Assembly: GCA_030685215.1 (NCBI GenBank)
Contig: JAUXQB010000132.1
Coordinates: 1-35,621, forward strand
Source: Actinomycetota bacterium
GTDB lineage: Bacteria > Actinomycetota > Acidimicrobiia > Acidimicrobiales > Ilumatobacteraceae
DNA: 35,621 bases
Direction: 5' to 3'
Shown: piece after piece, positions 22,739 to 34,952 of the stretch
How positions within the stretch are numbered: the stretch's first letter is position 1
Layout: each line of letters begins with the position of its first letter
The notes under the pieces: generated by a model
The model's database searches: none
Told to the model about the DNA's origin: nothing
Seen by the model: only the letters and a program-made list of their open reading frames with translations
Translations under genes and position numbers: made by a program

Positions 22739-23518
22739 TCAGTCGCGCTGCACCAGGCTGCTCAGTCGACGAGCAAGGCCGCGCGGCGTGAGACCCGACG
22801 CGGTGACCATGCCCTTGTAGAGCACACCCGGCACCGACAGCGCCTTGCCCTTGGCCACGTCGTTGAGGCCGGCGAGCGCCACCTCGTGCGCTTCCAACCA
22901 CACGAACGTGGGGTACTGCGTGGCATACGACTCGGTGCTGCTGACGCTCTGGAACTCGGTGCGCGTGAGGCCCGGGCACAGTGCGGTGACGTGCACGCCG
23001 GTGCCGCGAGCTTCCTCGTGCAGGCTCTCCGTGAGGTTCGTGACATACGCCTTGGTCGCCGCATAGACCGCCAGCTTCGGGGCCGGTTGGAAGCTGGCGA
23101 CGCTGCTCACGTTGAGCAGGAACCCGCGACCGCGAGGGATCATCACACCCATCGCGGCTCGACTGAGGCGGGTGAGCGCCGCGATGTTGAGCTGGATCTC
23201 GGCGTCGAGCCGATCCGCGTCGAGCTCGTGGAACGAGCCGGACGTGCCGAAGCCCGCGTTGTTCACCAACAGGTCGATCGGGTTGGCACTGTCGGCCACT
23301 CGCGCCGCGACGGCGGCGAGGCCGTCGGTGGTGCCCAGGTCGGCGACCAGCACTTCCACCGACGTGAACCGATTGGCCAGCTCCTGCAGCCGATCCCGTC
23401 GGCGGGCCACCACGACCGTGGGGATGTCGGCCTCGCCCAGCAGTTCGGCCATGGACTCGCCGATGCCACTGGACGCGCCGGTGACCAGTGCAGAGGTGAA
23501 CGGGAAGGAAGCACTCAT
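22739..23518 (-). CDS. Short-chain dehydrogenase/reductase
   Basis: 259 aa, classical SDR. The NAD(P)-binding TGASSGIG (13-20), NNAG (86-89), the catalytic Ser in NVSS (138-139) and YAATK (Tyr152, Lys156) are all present. The Arg pair after strand 2 (VVVARRRDRL) favours NADP(H). Substrate unknown. ATG 23518 follows TAGCCT by 7 nt. It is divergent from a lipoprotein gene with only 40 bp between the start codons. Confidence 0.9.
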   Translation of the reverse strand: MSASFPFTSALVTGASSGIGESMAELLGEADIPTVVVARRRDRLQELANRFTSVEVLVADLGTTDGLAAVAARVADSANPIDLLVNNAGFGTSGSFHELDADRLDAEIQLNIAALTRLSRAAMGVMIPRGRGFLLNVSSVASFQPAPKLAVYAATKAYVTNLTESLHEEARGTGVHVTALCPGLTRTEFQSVSSTESYATQYPTFVWLEAHEVALAGLNDVAKGKALSVPGVLYKGMVTASGLTPRGLARRLSSLVQRD

Positions 23519-23525
23519 GCAGGCA

Positions 23526-23531
23526 AGGCTA
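23526..23531 (-). promoter_or_regulatory. Putative -10 of the SDR gene (TAGCCT)
   Basis: On the minus strand TAGCCT is followed by 7 nt and ATG 23518. These bases coincide with where a -35 of the opposite promoter would fall. Confidence 0.4.
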
Positions 23532-23546
23532 GGCCGCGCTGCGTCG

Positions 23547-23552
23547 TACGAT
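23547..23552 (+). promoter_or_regulatory. Putative -10 of the Asp-box lipoprotein gene (TACGAT)
   Basis: TACGAT is followed by 6 nt and the GTG at 23559, with no Shine-Dalgarno sequence. Confidence 0.4.
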
Positions 23553-23558
23553 GTCCGG

Positions 23559-24998
23559 GTGCGGACCATCAGCCTCAGCCGAGCCTCCACCGTTCGATCC
23601 CGTCTCACCACGCTCGCAGTCGTCGGCTCGTCGCTCGTGCTCGCATCGTGTGGCGACGGCATCGACGAAGGCGTCGGCGGCCAGGCCACCGATCGTCCGG
23701 CCACTGCGCCCACCACCACGGAGCCCGCCGTGCGCACGCTGCCCACGCTCGAGTTCACCGACCTCGAACTCGACATCACCGACACGAGTGCTCAGTACAG
23801 CGGCGCGCGCACCGCGCTGCACCTCGCCGACGGCTCCTGGCTGGCCGCGGGGTACGACAACCACTCCACTCGCGGGCAGCCGGAACCGGGAGCGGTCTGG
23901 CGCAGCGACGATCTCAGCAACTGGACGCGCGTGGGCGACGGCATCAGCGACGAATCGGGCCAGCAGGTCATCGCCTCACTCGTCGCCGTCGACGATCGAA
24001 TCATCGCGGCCGGGACCAACTTCGTGCGCGACGACCTGGAGGCCGACCTACCCACCTACGACGCCGACGTCTGGGTGAGCGACGACGGTGCCGACTCGTT
24101 CCGCAAGGTGCACCTCGCCGACGACGCGGCGGTCAACGGCGCGGCGTCGCTGCTCGGCGCCGTCTACGCATGGGGCTACGAGTTCGACGACGGCGGCATC
24201 GGTCGCGGACAGATCTGGCGCAGCGACGATCACGGCGACAGCTGGCAGCACCTCTCGCCCGCCGCGAGCCCGCAACCCGGTGCAGCCGTCACCCCGCTCG
24301 GCCCGGTCCAGCAGGTGGTGCAGTGGGACGACACGTTGGTGGCCGTCGGGTTCTCCAACCTCGGTGATCCCGACGGCTCCGACTATCCGCTCGACGAGAT
24401 TGCCCTCGGCTCCGCCACCGAGACCTGGGAACCACTCGACATCACCCTGTCCTACTCCGACGATCAGGGCGCATCCTGGCGCACCACCACACCCGTCGGC
24501 CTGAGCGGAGTCGCCGACGCACAGATCGCATACTCCGCCGCCGTGGTCGGCGACCATCTCGTCCTCAGCGGCATGTCGGCGCAGCAGGGCCTGATGTTCG
24601 ACCCCGACGAGTTGATCGACATCGACGACCTCGAGTTCGACCCCGAGTTCGACTTCGAGTCACCGCTCGCCGAAGCCCGGCTGTGGACGTGCGACTTCGT
24701 GCTGCAGAGCTGCGCCGCCGTCGAGATGCGCGATCGAGGGTACGACCTCGTCATCTCCACCATCGCCGTCGCCGATGGTCTCGTCTACGCGGCCGTCACC
24801 GGCATCGACGAGGAGCCCTTCGCGACGGTCGACCGCCTCTACGTGTTCGACCCCGCGTCGGCAGAGCTGCGATCGCAGCGACTTCCGGCCTGGATCGATC
24901 AGGTGAACGAGATCGTCACCGATGGCGACGAGCTGCTGCTCTTCGGCCACGGACCCGACAGCGACCTGCTGCAGGTGGCACGAGCGTCGACCGGTTGA
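23559..24998 (+). CDS. Lipoprotein with a sialidase-like Asp-box beta-propeller
   Basis: 479 aa. The signal peptide ends in lipobox LVLASC (Cys31), followed by a Thr/Pro linker. The body holds Asp-box-like motifs spaced along the chain: VWRSDDLSNW, VWVSDDGADSF, IWRSDDHGDSW and LSYSDDQGASW. This S-x-D-x-G-x-S/T-W pattern marks beta-propeller blades. A very acidic insert (DPDELIDIDDLEFDPEFD) might bind calcium. I see no sialidase catalytic Arg triad, so an enzymatic role is doubtful; a surface binding or scaffold role is more likely. The GTG 23559 start follows TACGAT; the open frame upstream belongs to the SDR gene in shadow. It ends 9 nt before convergent atpC. Confidence 0.75.
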   Translation: MRTISLSRASTVRSRLTTLAVVGSSLVLASCGDGIDEGVGGQATDRPATAPTTTEPAVRTLPTLEFTDLELDITDTSAQYSGARTALHLADGSWLAAGYDNHSTRGQPEPGAVWRSDDLSNWTRVGDGISDESGQQVIASLVAVDDRIIAAGTNFVRDDLEADLPTYDADVWVSDDGADSFRKVHLADDAAVNGAASLLGAVYAWGYEFDDGGIGRGQIWRSDDHGDSWQHLSPAASPQPGAAVTPLGPVQQVVQWDDTLVAVGFSNLGDPDGSDYPLDEIALGSATETWEPLDITLSYSDDQGASWRTTTPVGLSGVADAQIAYSAAVVGDHLVLSGMSAQQGLMFDPDELIDIDDLEFDPEFDFESPLAEARLWTCDFVLQSCAAVEMRDRGYDLVISTIAVADGLVYAAVTGIDEEPFATVDRLYVFDPASAELRSQRLPAWIDQVNEIVTDGDELLLFGHGPDSDLLQVARASTG

Positions 24999-25007
24999 GT
25001 CAGGCGA

Positions 25008-25424
25008 TCAGTGCGCGCCCTGCGGCGTACCGGCGAGACCGCCGGATGCCGACAGACGAGCATGTGCACGACTGAGCGCCGAGATGGCCTCGGCGTCGTG
25101 CTCGCGTGCGATCGCTTCCTCGGCGGACTCCTTGGCCCGCAACGCACGCGCGCGGTCGATCTCGTCGCCGATCTCGGCCACGTCGCTGAGGATGCTCACC
25201 CGAGTGCCGCTGACGTCGACGAACCCGCCGTGCACGGCGACGTCGAGGACGGTGCCGTCGACGAGGGTGATGCGGGTGTGGCTCTCGGTGAGCGCGCCCA
25301 GGAACGGAGCGTGGCCGGGCAGGAACGCGATCTCGCCGCCACCGAGGGTGCGCGTGATCACCTGCGTGGCCTCACCGGAGAACAGCACGCGCTCCGGCGA
25401 CACCACTTCGACCTTCATGCTCAT
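25008..25424 (-). CDS. atpC: ATP synthase epsilon subunit
   Basis: 138 aa. An N-terminal beta-sandwich (VEVVSPERVLFSGEATQVI, GEIAFLPGHAPFLGAL, VHGGFVDVSG) and a C-terminal two-helix part rich in Ala/Glu. Epsilon joins the central stalk to the c-ring and can inhibit ATP hydrolysis. ATG 25424 lies 2 nt after the atpD stop; ATG 25418 is an alternative. It is the last gene of the atp operon. No terminator hairpin is visible in the 9-nt gap to the convergent lipoprotein gene. Confidence 0.93.
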   Translation of the reverse strand: MSMKVEVVSPERVLFSGEATQVITRTLGGGEIAFLPGHAPFLGALTESHTRITLVDGTVLDVAVHGGFVDVSGTRVSILSDVAEIGDEIDRARALRAKESAEEAIAREHDAEAISALSRAHARLSASGGLAGTPQGAH

Positions 25425-25426
25425 GG

Positions 25427-27870
<2,444 letters not shown>

Positions 27871-27875
27871 CTAGA

Positions 27876-29480
27876 TCACTCCGTCGCGAGGGTCTTGTTG
27901 CTGTGGGCTTCGCCCAGCTCTTCGGCGTCGGTGGCCAACACGTCGGCCGCAGCCTTTGCCGTGGCCAGCGCGGCGACGAACTGCTGCTTGAACGACTCGA
28001 TGATGTCGCCGAGCTCGCCGGGCACGTCGGCCTTCGGGTTGCTGCGCATGCCGGCCAGCAGGCCGCCCTGCGTGCTGCGCACGTGAGCGAGCAGCTCACC
28101 TTCGAAGCGACGGACCTCGTTGACCGGCAGGCTGTCGAGGTAGCCCTTGGTGCCGGCGAACACGACCACGACCTGCTCCTCCACGGGCATCGGGCTGTTG
28201 AGCGGCTGCTTGAGCAGCTCGACCAGACGGTAGCCACGCTCGAGCTGCGCCTTCGAGATGGCGTCGAGCTCGGAACCGAAGGTGGCGAACGCCTCGAGCT
28301 CACGGAACTGTGCGAGGTCGAGCTTCAGGGTGCCGGAGACCGACTTCATCGCCTTGATCTGTGCAGCACCACCCACGCGCGACACCGAGATGCCCACGTC
28401 GACGGCCGGGCGCACACCCGACTTGAACAGGTTGTCCTGCAGGTAGACCTGGCCGTCGGTGATGGAGATGACGTTGGTGGGGATGTAGGCCGACACGTCG
28501 CCGGCCTTGGTCTCGATGACCGGCAGCGCGGTGAGCGAACCGGCACCACGATCGTCGCTGAGCTTGGCAGCGCGCTCGAGCAGGCGGCTGTGCAGGTAGA
28601 ACACGTCGCCGGGGTACGCCTCGCGGCCCGGCGGGCGGCGCAGCAACAGCGACACCTGGCGGTACGCCTCGGCCTGCTTGGAGAGGTCGTCGTACACGAT
28701 GAGCGCGTGCTCACCGTTCTCCATCCAGTGCTGGCCGATGGCGCAGCCGGCGTACGGCGCGAGGTACTTGAAGGGAGCCGGGTCGCTGGCCGGAGCCGCC
28801 ACGACGACGGTGTACTCGAGGGCGCCGTACTGGCGCAGGGTCTCGACGGTCTGGGCGACGGTGGAGCCCTTCTGACCGATGGCGACGTAGATGCACTTCA
28901 CGCCCAGGCCGCGCTGGTTGATGATGGCGTCGACGGCGACGGTGGTCTTGCCGGTCTTGCGGTCGCCGATGATGAGCTGACGCTGGCCACGGCCGATGGG
29001 GGTCATCGCGTCGATCGACTTGATGCCGGTCTGCAGCGGCTCGTGCACGGGCTTGCGGCCCATGATGCCGGGCGCCTGGATCTCGACGCGGCGCTGGATG
29101 CCGCCGACGATGTCGCCCTTGCCGTCGATCGGCTGGCCGAGCGCGTTGACCACGCGACCGAGCATCGCGTCGCCGACGGGCACCGAGAGGATGCGGCCGG
29201 TGGCCTTGACGGTCTGGCCTTCCTCGATCTCGAAGCCCTCGCCGAGGACGACGGAACCGATGGACTCCTCGTCGAGGTTCAGCGCGAGGCCGATGGTGCC
29301 GTCCTCGAACTCGAGCAGCTCGTTGACGGCGCAGTCGGGCAGGCCGCTGATGCGGGCGATGCCGTCGCCCACCTGTGTGACGCGACCGACGGTGCGGGCC
29401 TCGAGCGACGGCTCGAAGCCGTCGAGGTTCTTCTTCAGCGCTGCGGCGATGTCGCCGGCGCTCAGTGTGAGTTCAGCCAT
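27876..29480 (-). CDS. atpA: ATP synthase alpha subunit
   Basis: 534 aa. This is the non-catalytic nucleotide-binding subunit of F1. The Walker A GDRKTGKT (172-179) and [16 protein letters not shown] are clear, as are QRQLIIGD and the C-terminal helices ([13 protein letters not shown]). The N-terminal helix ([17 protein letters not shown]) that contacts delta is intact. ATG 29480 has a weak purine-rich leader and follows atpH by 27 nt. Nothing is unusual. Confidence 0.98.
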   Translation of the reverse strand: MAELTLSAGDIAAALKKNLDGFEPSLEARTVGRVTQVGDGIARISGLPDCAVNELLEFEDGTIGLALNLDEESIGSVVLGEGFEIEEGQTVKATGRILSVPVGDAMLGRVVNALGQPIDGKGDIVGGIQRRVEIQAPGIMGRKPVHEPLQTGIKSIDAMTPIGRGQRQLIIGDRKTGKTTVAVDAIINQRGLGVKCIYVAIGQKGSTVAQTVETLRQYGALEYTVVVAAPASDPAPFKYLAPYAGCAIGQHWMENGEHALIVYDDLSKQAEAYRQVSLLLRRPPGREAYPGDVFYLHSRLLERAAKLSDDRGAGSLTALPVIETKAGDVSAYIPTNVISITDGQVYLQDNLFKSGVRPAVDVGISVSRVGGAAQIKAMKSVSGTLKLDLAQFRELEAFATFGSELDAISKAQLERGYRLVELLKQPLNSPMPVEEQVVVVFAGTKGYLDSLPVNEVRRFEGELLAHVRSTQGGLLAGMRSNPKADVPGELGDIIESFKQQFVAALATAKAAADVLATDAEELGEAHSNKTLATE

Positions 29481-29507
29481 GTTGTTCGTTGCTCCGATTC
29501 GGCGCCT

Positions 29508-30035
29508 CTAGAGGCGGGACTTCAGCTGGTCGATGCGGGTCCGGACGCTGCCGTCGATGACGGTGTCGCCCACGGTGGCCACCAACCCGCCCAGGACGGA
29601 CGGATCGACCACGACTTTCAGGTTCACCTGCTTGCCGGTGGCGTTGACCAGCGCTGCGGTGAGGCGAGCTTCCTGGTCGGCGGTGAGAGGAACGGCGCTG
29701 CGCACTTCGGCCACTTCCTGGTGCTTGGCCGCGCTGGCCCGAGCGACGAGGTTGTCGACGATGGCGGGCAGGTCGCGGGTGCGGCCGGAGCCGACCACCA
29801 TCGAGATCAGCTGCGTGGTGGTGCCGGTGGCCTTGCCACCGAGCAGGTCTTCGATGATGGCCTGGCGCTTGGCCGGCGGGATCTGCTCGTCGGTGAGCGC
29901 GTTGCGCAGTGCATCGCTGCTCTCGAAGCTGCGAGCGAAGCGGAACAGTTCGTCCTCCACCTCGTCGAGCGTGCCTTCCGCGCGGGCGATCTCGAAGAGA
30001 CCGCGTGCGTAGCCTTCGATGCGGTTGTCACTCAT
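29508..30035 (-). CDS. atpH: ATP synthase delta subunit
   Basis: 175 aa, normal length for a free-standing delta. The N-terminal six-helix domain begins RIEGYARGLFEIARAEGTLD, and the C-terminal domain holds LVNATGKQVNLKVVVDPSVLGG with the conserved Gly-Gly. Delta ties the peripheral stalk to the top of F1. It is separate from b here, unlike mycobacteria where a b-like domain is fused to delta. The ATG at 30035 has a GGAG about 8 nt upstream. The gap to atpF is 64 nt. Confidence 0.93.
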   Translation of the reverse strand: MSDNRIEGYARGLFEIARAEGTLDEVEDELFRFARSFESSDALRNALTDEQIPPAKRQAIIEDLLGGKATGTTTQLISMVVGSGRTRDLPAIVDNLVARASAAKHQEVAEVRSAVPLTADQEARLTAALVNATGKQVNLKVVVDPSVLGGLVATVGDTVIDGSVRTRIDQLKSRL

Positions 30036-30099
30036 GCCGACGCTCCGACTGTTCTCAATGCTCGTTTCCGCTCGCTGCAGCGGATAGCTGGTTGGTGGC

Positions 30100-30684
30100 T
30101 CATGCGCTCGCTCCAACTCGTGCGATGAAGTTCTCGATCAGTTCCTGCTGCGTCGCGTCGTCGAGCGAGCCGGTGACCACGTGGTCGACGGCGGCCGACG
30201 AGAGCCGTGCGATCTCGGCGCGCAGTTCGTCGCCGACGCGGCTCTGTGCGCTGACCAGATCGGCGGCGGCCTTCGCTTCCACTTCCGCGACCTCGACCGA
30301 CAGGCGAGCCCGACCGTCTTCCAGCACGGCGGCAGCCTGGGTCTCGGCCTCGGCGAGCAGACGTGCACGCTCGCCGGCGATGTCGCCCTTGGCGGTGCGG
30401 ATCTGCGCTGCCTCGGTTGCGGCCGACGACGTGTCGGCTGCTGCGGCGTCGAGCTCCTTCTGGATCTTCTCGGTGCGAGCGGCGAAGCTCTTCTTCATCA
30501 CCGGCCAGCCGAACTTGTAGATCGCCGCGAAGATGATGACCGAGGCGAGACCGCCCCAGATGATCTCGGCGGTCTCCGGCAGCAGCGGGCTGTGCGTGAC
30601 GACGTTGCCGTCGGCGTCGGTGTAGATGTGCTCTTCCTCCGCGACCCAGCGGCCGGCGGTGGCGATGATGCCCAGAACGCTCAT
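30100..30684 (-). CDS. atpF: ATP synthase b subunit
   Basis: 194 aa. An N-terminal stretch of about 40 residues (EEEHIYTDADGNVV, polar and acidic) precedes one membrane helix (IIWGGLASVIIFAAIYKF). A long Ala/Glu/Arg-rich coiled coil follows (FAARTEKIQKELDAAAADT ... RVGDELRAEIARL), the peripheral stalk. The N-terminal leader is longer than in typical b subunits and would lie outside the membrane. ATG 30684 overlaps the upstream b' gene by 4 nt, which fixes the start. Confidence 0.93.
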   Translation of the reverse strand: MSVLGIIATAGRWVAEEEHIYTDADGNVVTHSPLLPETAEIIWGGLASVIIFAAIYKFGWPVMKKSFAARTEKIQKELDAAAADTSSAATEAAQIRTAKGDIAGERARLLAEAETQAAAVLEDGRARLSVEVAEVEAKAAADLVSAQSRVGDELRAEIARLSSAAVDHVVTGSLDDATQQELIENFIARVGASA

Positions 30685-31289
30685 CGTGCCATCACCTCGC
30701 TGACCACTCGGTCGACCACGTCGGCGCCGGGCTTGCGGCCCGTGGCCAACTCGCCGGCGCGGCCGGCGACATCGCTGACCGCAGCGTGGATCTGTGACTG
30801 TGCGGCGGCCCGGACGGCCTCGGCCTGGGCGGTGGCGGCAGCACGCTGTTCGGCGAGCCGTGCGTTGACCTCGGCCAGCGTGGTCTGCCGCTCTGCCTCC
30901 AGCGTGACCCGTGCGGCGTCGACGATCTTGGCCGCTTCGGCCTTGATGCCGGCCAGCTGCGCTTCGTACTCGGCCACTTCCGCGCGAGCGGCTGCCCGCT
31001 CGGCGTCGGCGTTGTCGTGCGAGCTGCGGATGCCGTGGTAACGAGCATCCATGCCCTTCTTCAACTTCGGGAAGAGGAAGAAGCGCATGAGCAGCGCGAG
31101 GACGATGAACGAACCTGCGCCCCAGGCGAGTTCCTTCATCTCCGGGACGATGGGACCAGGATCCTTGCTCACGGTCTCGCTGTGAGCTTCTTCCTCGGTG
31201 CCTTCGTCACCCGCGCGAGGCGCGAGGACGACCGAGACGGTGGAACCGTGGCCGTGAACGACATGGAGATGTACGACGGCGGAGTGCAC
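30681..31289 (-). CDS. Second ATP synthase b-type subunit (b') with His-rich N-terminus
   Basis: 202 aa. The GTG start at 31289 has a strong AAGGAG 5 nt upstream and is preferred to the TTG at 31316. The first 50 residues are hydrophilic outside a His-rich patch (HSAVVHLHVVHGHG; His at 2, 7, 9, 12, 14) and an acidic run (EGTEEEAHSE). One membrane helix follows (LAWGAGSFIVLALLMRFFLF), then a long coiled coil (DAERAAARAEVAEYEAQLAG ...). Paired b and b' subunits are the rule in cyanobacteria and alphaproteobacteria and would form a heterodimeric stalk here. The His patch would face outside and could bind metal; that is speculation. Confidence 0.9.
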   Translation of the reverse strand: MHSAVVHLHVVHGHGSTVSVVLAPRAGDEGTEEEAHSETVSKDPGPIVPEMKELAWGAGSFIVLALLMRFFLFPKLKKGMDARYHGIRSSHDNADAERAAARAEVAEYEAQLAGIKAEAAKIVDAARVTLEAERQTTLAEVNARLAEQRAAATAQAEAVRAAAQSQIHAAVSDVAGRAGELATGRKPGADVVDRVVSEVMAR

Positions 31290-31325
31290 GTCAGCTCCTT
31301 CGGGTAGGACGGACAAGAGGACGGC

Positions 31326-33198
<1,873 letters not shown>

Positions 33199-33264
33199 CA
33201 GGGGCGGAGTCCTCGGGATGCGCGCCGGCCACAACGTTGTGGCCGAGCTTGTGAACGCGAACAC

Positions 33265-33295
33265 AATCTAGTCGCACCGGCGCACCGCGATGCAA
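33265..33295 (-). promoter_or_regulatory. Putative atp operon promoter
   Basis: On the minus strand TTGCAT (33290-33295) and TAGATT (33265-33270) are separated by 19 bp. The transcript start would fall near 33255, giving a leader of about 55 nt before TTG 33198. The spacing is longer than the 17-18 bp optimum. No other promoter-like pair was noticed in the gap 33199-33339. Confidence 0.4.
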
Positions 33296-33339
33296 CCCTG
33301 GAGCAACAAATCACCCGCACGCACGGATCGCGGCTCGAG

Positions 33340-34455
33340 TCACGTGCGGCGGCGGCGGATCTGCGGGTGCAGCACGGTGTACAGCACGAGGCCGAGCATC
33401 GCCGCCCCGATCGGGATGTAGCTGACGCCGCTGCCGGTGAACACCGGGTAGAGCACGAACGCGCTGAGCAGCGCGGTCCACGTCCAGAGGATGAGCACGC
33501 TGCGCCGTTGGCCGTGGCCCATCTCCATCAGCCGGTGGTGCAGGTGCCCCTTGTCGGCCGACGCGACGCCCTGTCGGCGAGCCGCTCGGCGCACGATCGC
33601 GAAGAGCGTGTCGAGGATGGGCACGCCGAGGATGAACAGCGGGATGAACAGCGGCGCGAGGAAGAAGTAGGTCTGGCCGAGCACGGGTTCGGCGTTGGGG
33701 TCCGCGCGACCGCCGACGACGCTGGTGCTCACGGCCATCAACAGGCCCAGCAGCAGCGCGCCACCATCACCCATGAAGATGCGCGCCGGGTTGAAGTTGT
33801 GCGGCAGGAAACCCACGCAGATGCCGACGGCGAGGATGGCGACGAGCGGGCCGATGTTGGGCGGGGTGAGCATGCCGGGCATGTCGGCGAGGTGCTGGCT
33901 GTAGAGGAAGAACGCGCCGGCGCCGATGGCGACGATGCCGGCCGCGAGCCCGTCGAGCCCGTCGATGAGGTTGATCGCGTTGGTCATGCCCAGCAGCCAG
34001 ACCACGGTGATGAGCGGCACCCAGTCGTCGCTGAGGATGTACACGTCGAGGAACGGCACGCGGAAGTAGAACATCGTGACGCCGTACACCACCAGCACCA
34101 CACCGGCCAGCACGGTGCCCACCACCTTCGCCGGCGCGGAGATCTCGTGGATGTCGTCGATGAAGCCCACCGCGAAGATGACGGTCGCGGCGAAGAGCAC
34201 GCCGCGCGGTTCGGAGAACCCCGCGAACAGCGGGTCGAATGTGTCCATCAACCGTGCCGCGGCGAACGCGACGAGGAAGCCGATGAACATCGCGATGCCG
34301 CCGACGTCGGGAGTGGCCACCTTGTGGATGCGGCGATCGTCGGGCTCGACCACCCAGCCCATGCGGCGCGCCAACCAGCCCACCAGCGGCGTGGTGAGGA
34401 AGGTGGTGACGGCGGCGATCGCCCCCACCACCAGGTATGCGCCCGTGCCTGGCAT
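33340..34455 (-). CDS. wecA: WecA/TagO-type undecaprenyl-phosphate sugar-1-phosphate transferase
   Basis: 371 aa, about 11 membrane helices. It transfers GlcNAc-1-phosphate (or a related sugar) from a UDP-sugar to undecaprenyl or decaprenyl phosphate, starting cell-wall glycan synthesis. Family motifs: DDRRIHKVATPDVGG, GFIDDI (Asp100, Asp101), NAINLIDGLDGLAAG, FNPARIFMGDGGALLLG and the cytoplasmic His motif KGHLHHRLMEMG. In mycobacteria the equivalent gene (rfe/wecA) also lies just before the atp operon. ATG 34455 overlaps the upstream stop by one base (TGATG). It ends 70 bp before the putative atp promoter. Confidence 0.92.
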   Translation of the reverse strand: MPGTGAYLVVGAIAAVTTFLTTPLVGWLARRMGWVVEPDDRRIHKVATPDVGGIAMFIGFLVAFAAARLMDTFDPLFAGFSEPRGVLFAATVIFAVGFIDDIHEISAPAKVVGTVLAGVVLVVYGVTMFYFRVPFLDVYILSDDWVPLITVVWLLGMTNAINLIDGLDGLAAGIVAIGAGAFFLYSQHLADMPGMLTPPNIGPLVAILAVGICVGFLPHNFNPARIFMGDGGALLLGLLMAVSTSVVGGRADPNAEPVLGQTYFFLAPLFIPLFILGVPILDTLFAIVRRAARRQGVASADKGHLHHRLMEMGHGQRRSVLILWTWTALLSAFVLYPVFTGSGVSYIPIGAAMLGLVLYTVLHPQIRRRRT

Positions 34456-34934
34456 CAGCCGGGCCGACGGTGTTGCTGCTGCTGCGGGTCGAAGCCCTGG
34501 AAGCCGAACCAGCCCGCCGCGACGAGCGCGAGCAGCGAGTAGACCGGCGGCGACACCGACTTGGTGAACGCATGGTGCAGCACCTCGACCAACCAGTCGA
34601 GGTACGGGACGAGCGGGATGTCGAGCGCGTCGCCGTTCTCCGCGAACAGCCGGATGACGAGGTGACGCTCGACGTAGTACATGGCCAGCATCAACGTGAC
34701 CACCGTGACGACCACCGAGACGACCGCCGATGCACCGCCCGCGCGCCGCGCGCCGAAGTACACGCCATAGGCGACCACCACTCCGAACGCCGGGATGAGG
34801 TAGGTCTGCATCGACGACGTGCCGAGCACGATGAGGTACCACACCAGACCGGCAGTGATGCCTGCAGCGAGACCGCACACCACGCCCCGGCGCAACGACG
34901 GCACGAGGGGGCTGGTGTCAGCGACGTTGCTCAC
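34455..34934 (-). CDS. Unknown membrane protein between glyA and wecA
   Basis: 159 aa with about four hydrophobic segments (GVVCGLAAGITAGLVWYLIV, LIPAFGVVVAYGVYFGA, AVVSVVVTVVTLMLAMYYV, VYSLLALVAAGWFGF) and a Gln/Arg-rich end. No family is recognised. The GTG start at 34934 follows TACAGT by 8 nt. The TGATG junction with wecA suggests translational coupling and a possible role with the transferase. Confidence 0.75.
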   Translation of the reverse strand: MSNVADTSPLVPSLRRGVVCGLAAGITAGLVWYLIVLGTSSMQTYLIPAFGVVVAYGVYFGARRAGGASAVVSVVVTVVTLMLAMYYVERHLVIRLFAENGDALDIPLVPYLDWLVEVLHHAFTKSVSPPVYSLLALVAAGWFGFQGFDPQQQQHRRPG

Positions 34935-34942
34935 GGCCGACC

Positions 34943-34948
34943 ACTGTA
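34943..34948 (-). promoter_or_regulatory. Putative -10 (TACAGT) of the membrane protein-wecA pair
   Basis: On the minus strand TACAGT is followed by 8 nt and the GTG at 34934, just past the glyA stop at 34953. Confidence 0.35.
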
Positions 34949-34952
34949 GCGA

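Noticed and set aside
23112-23558. N-terminal extension of the Asp-box lipoprotein
   Set aside because: It lies opposite the SDR gene, and the signal peptide with lipobox begins only after GTG 23559.
27903-30128. 741-codon plus-strand open frame opposite atpA, atpH and the end of atpF
   Set aside because: Shadow of the atp genes; composition dominated by Asp/Gly/Val/His with no domain.
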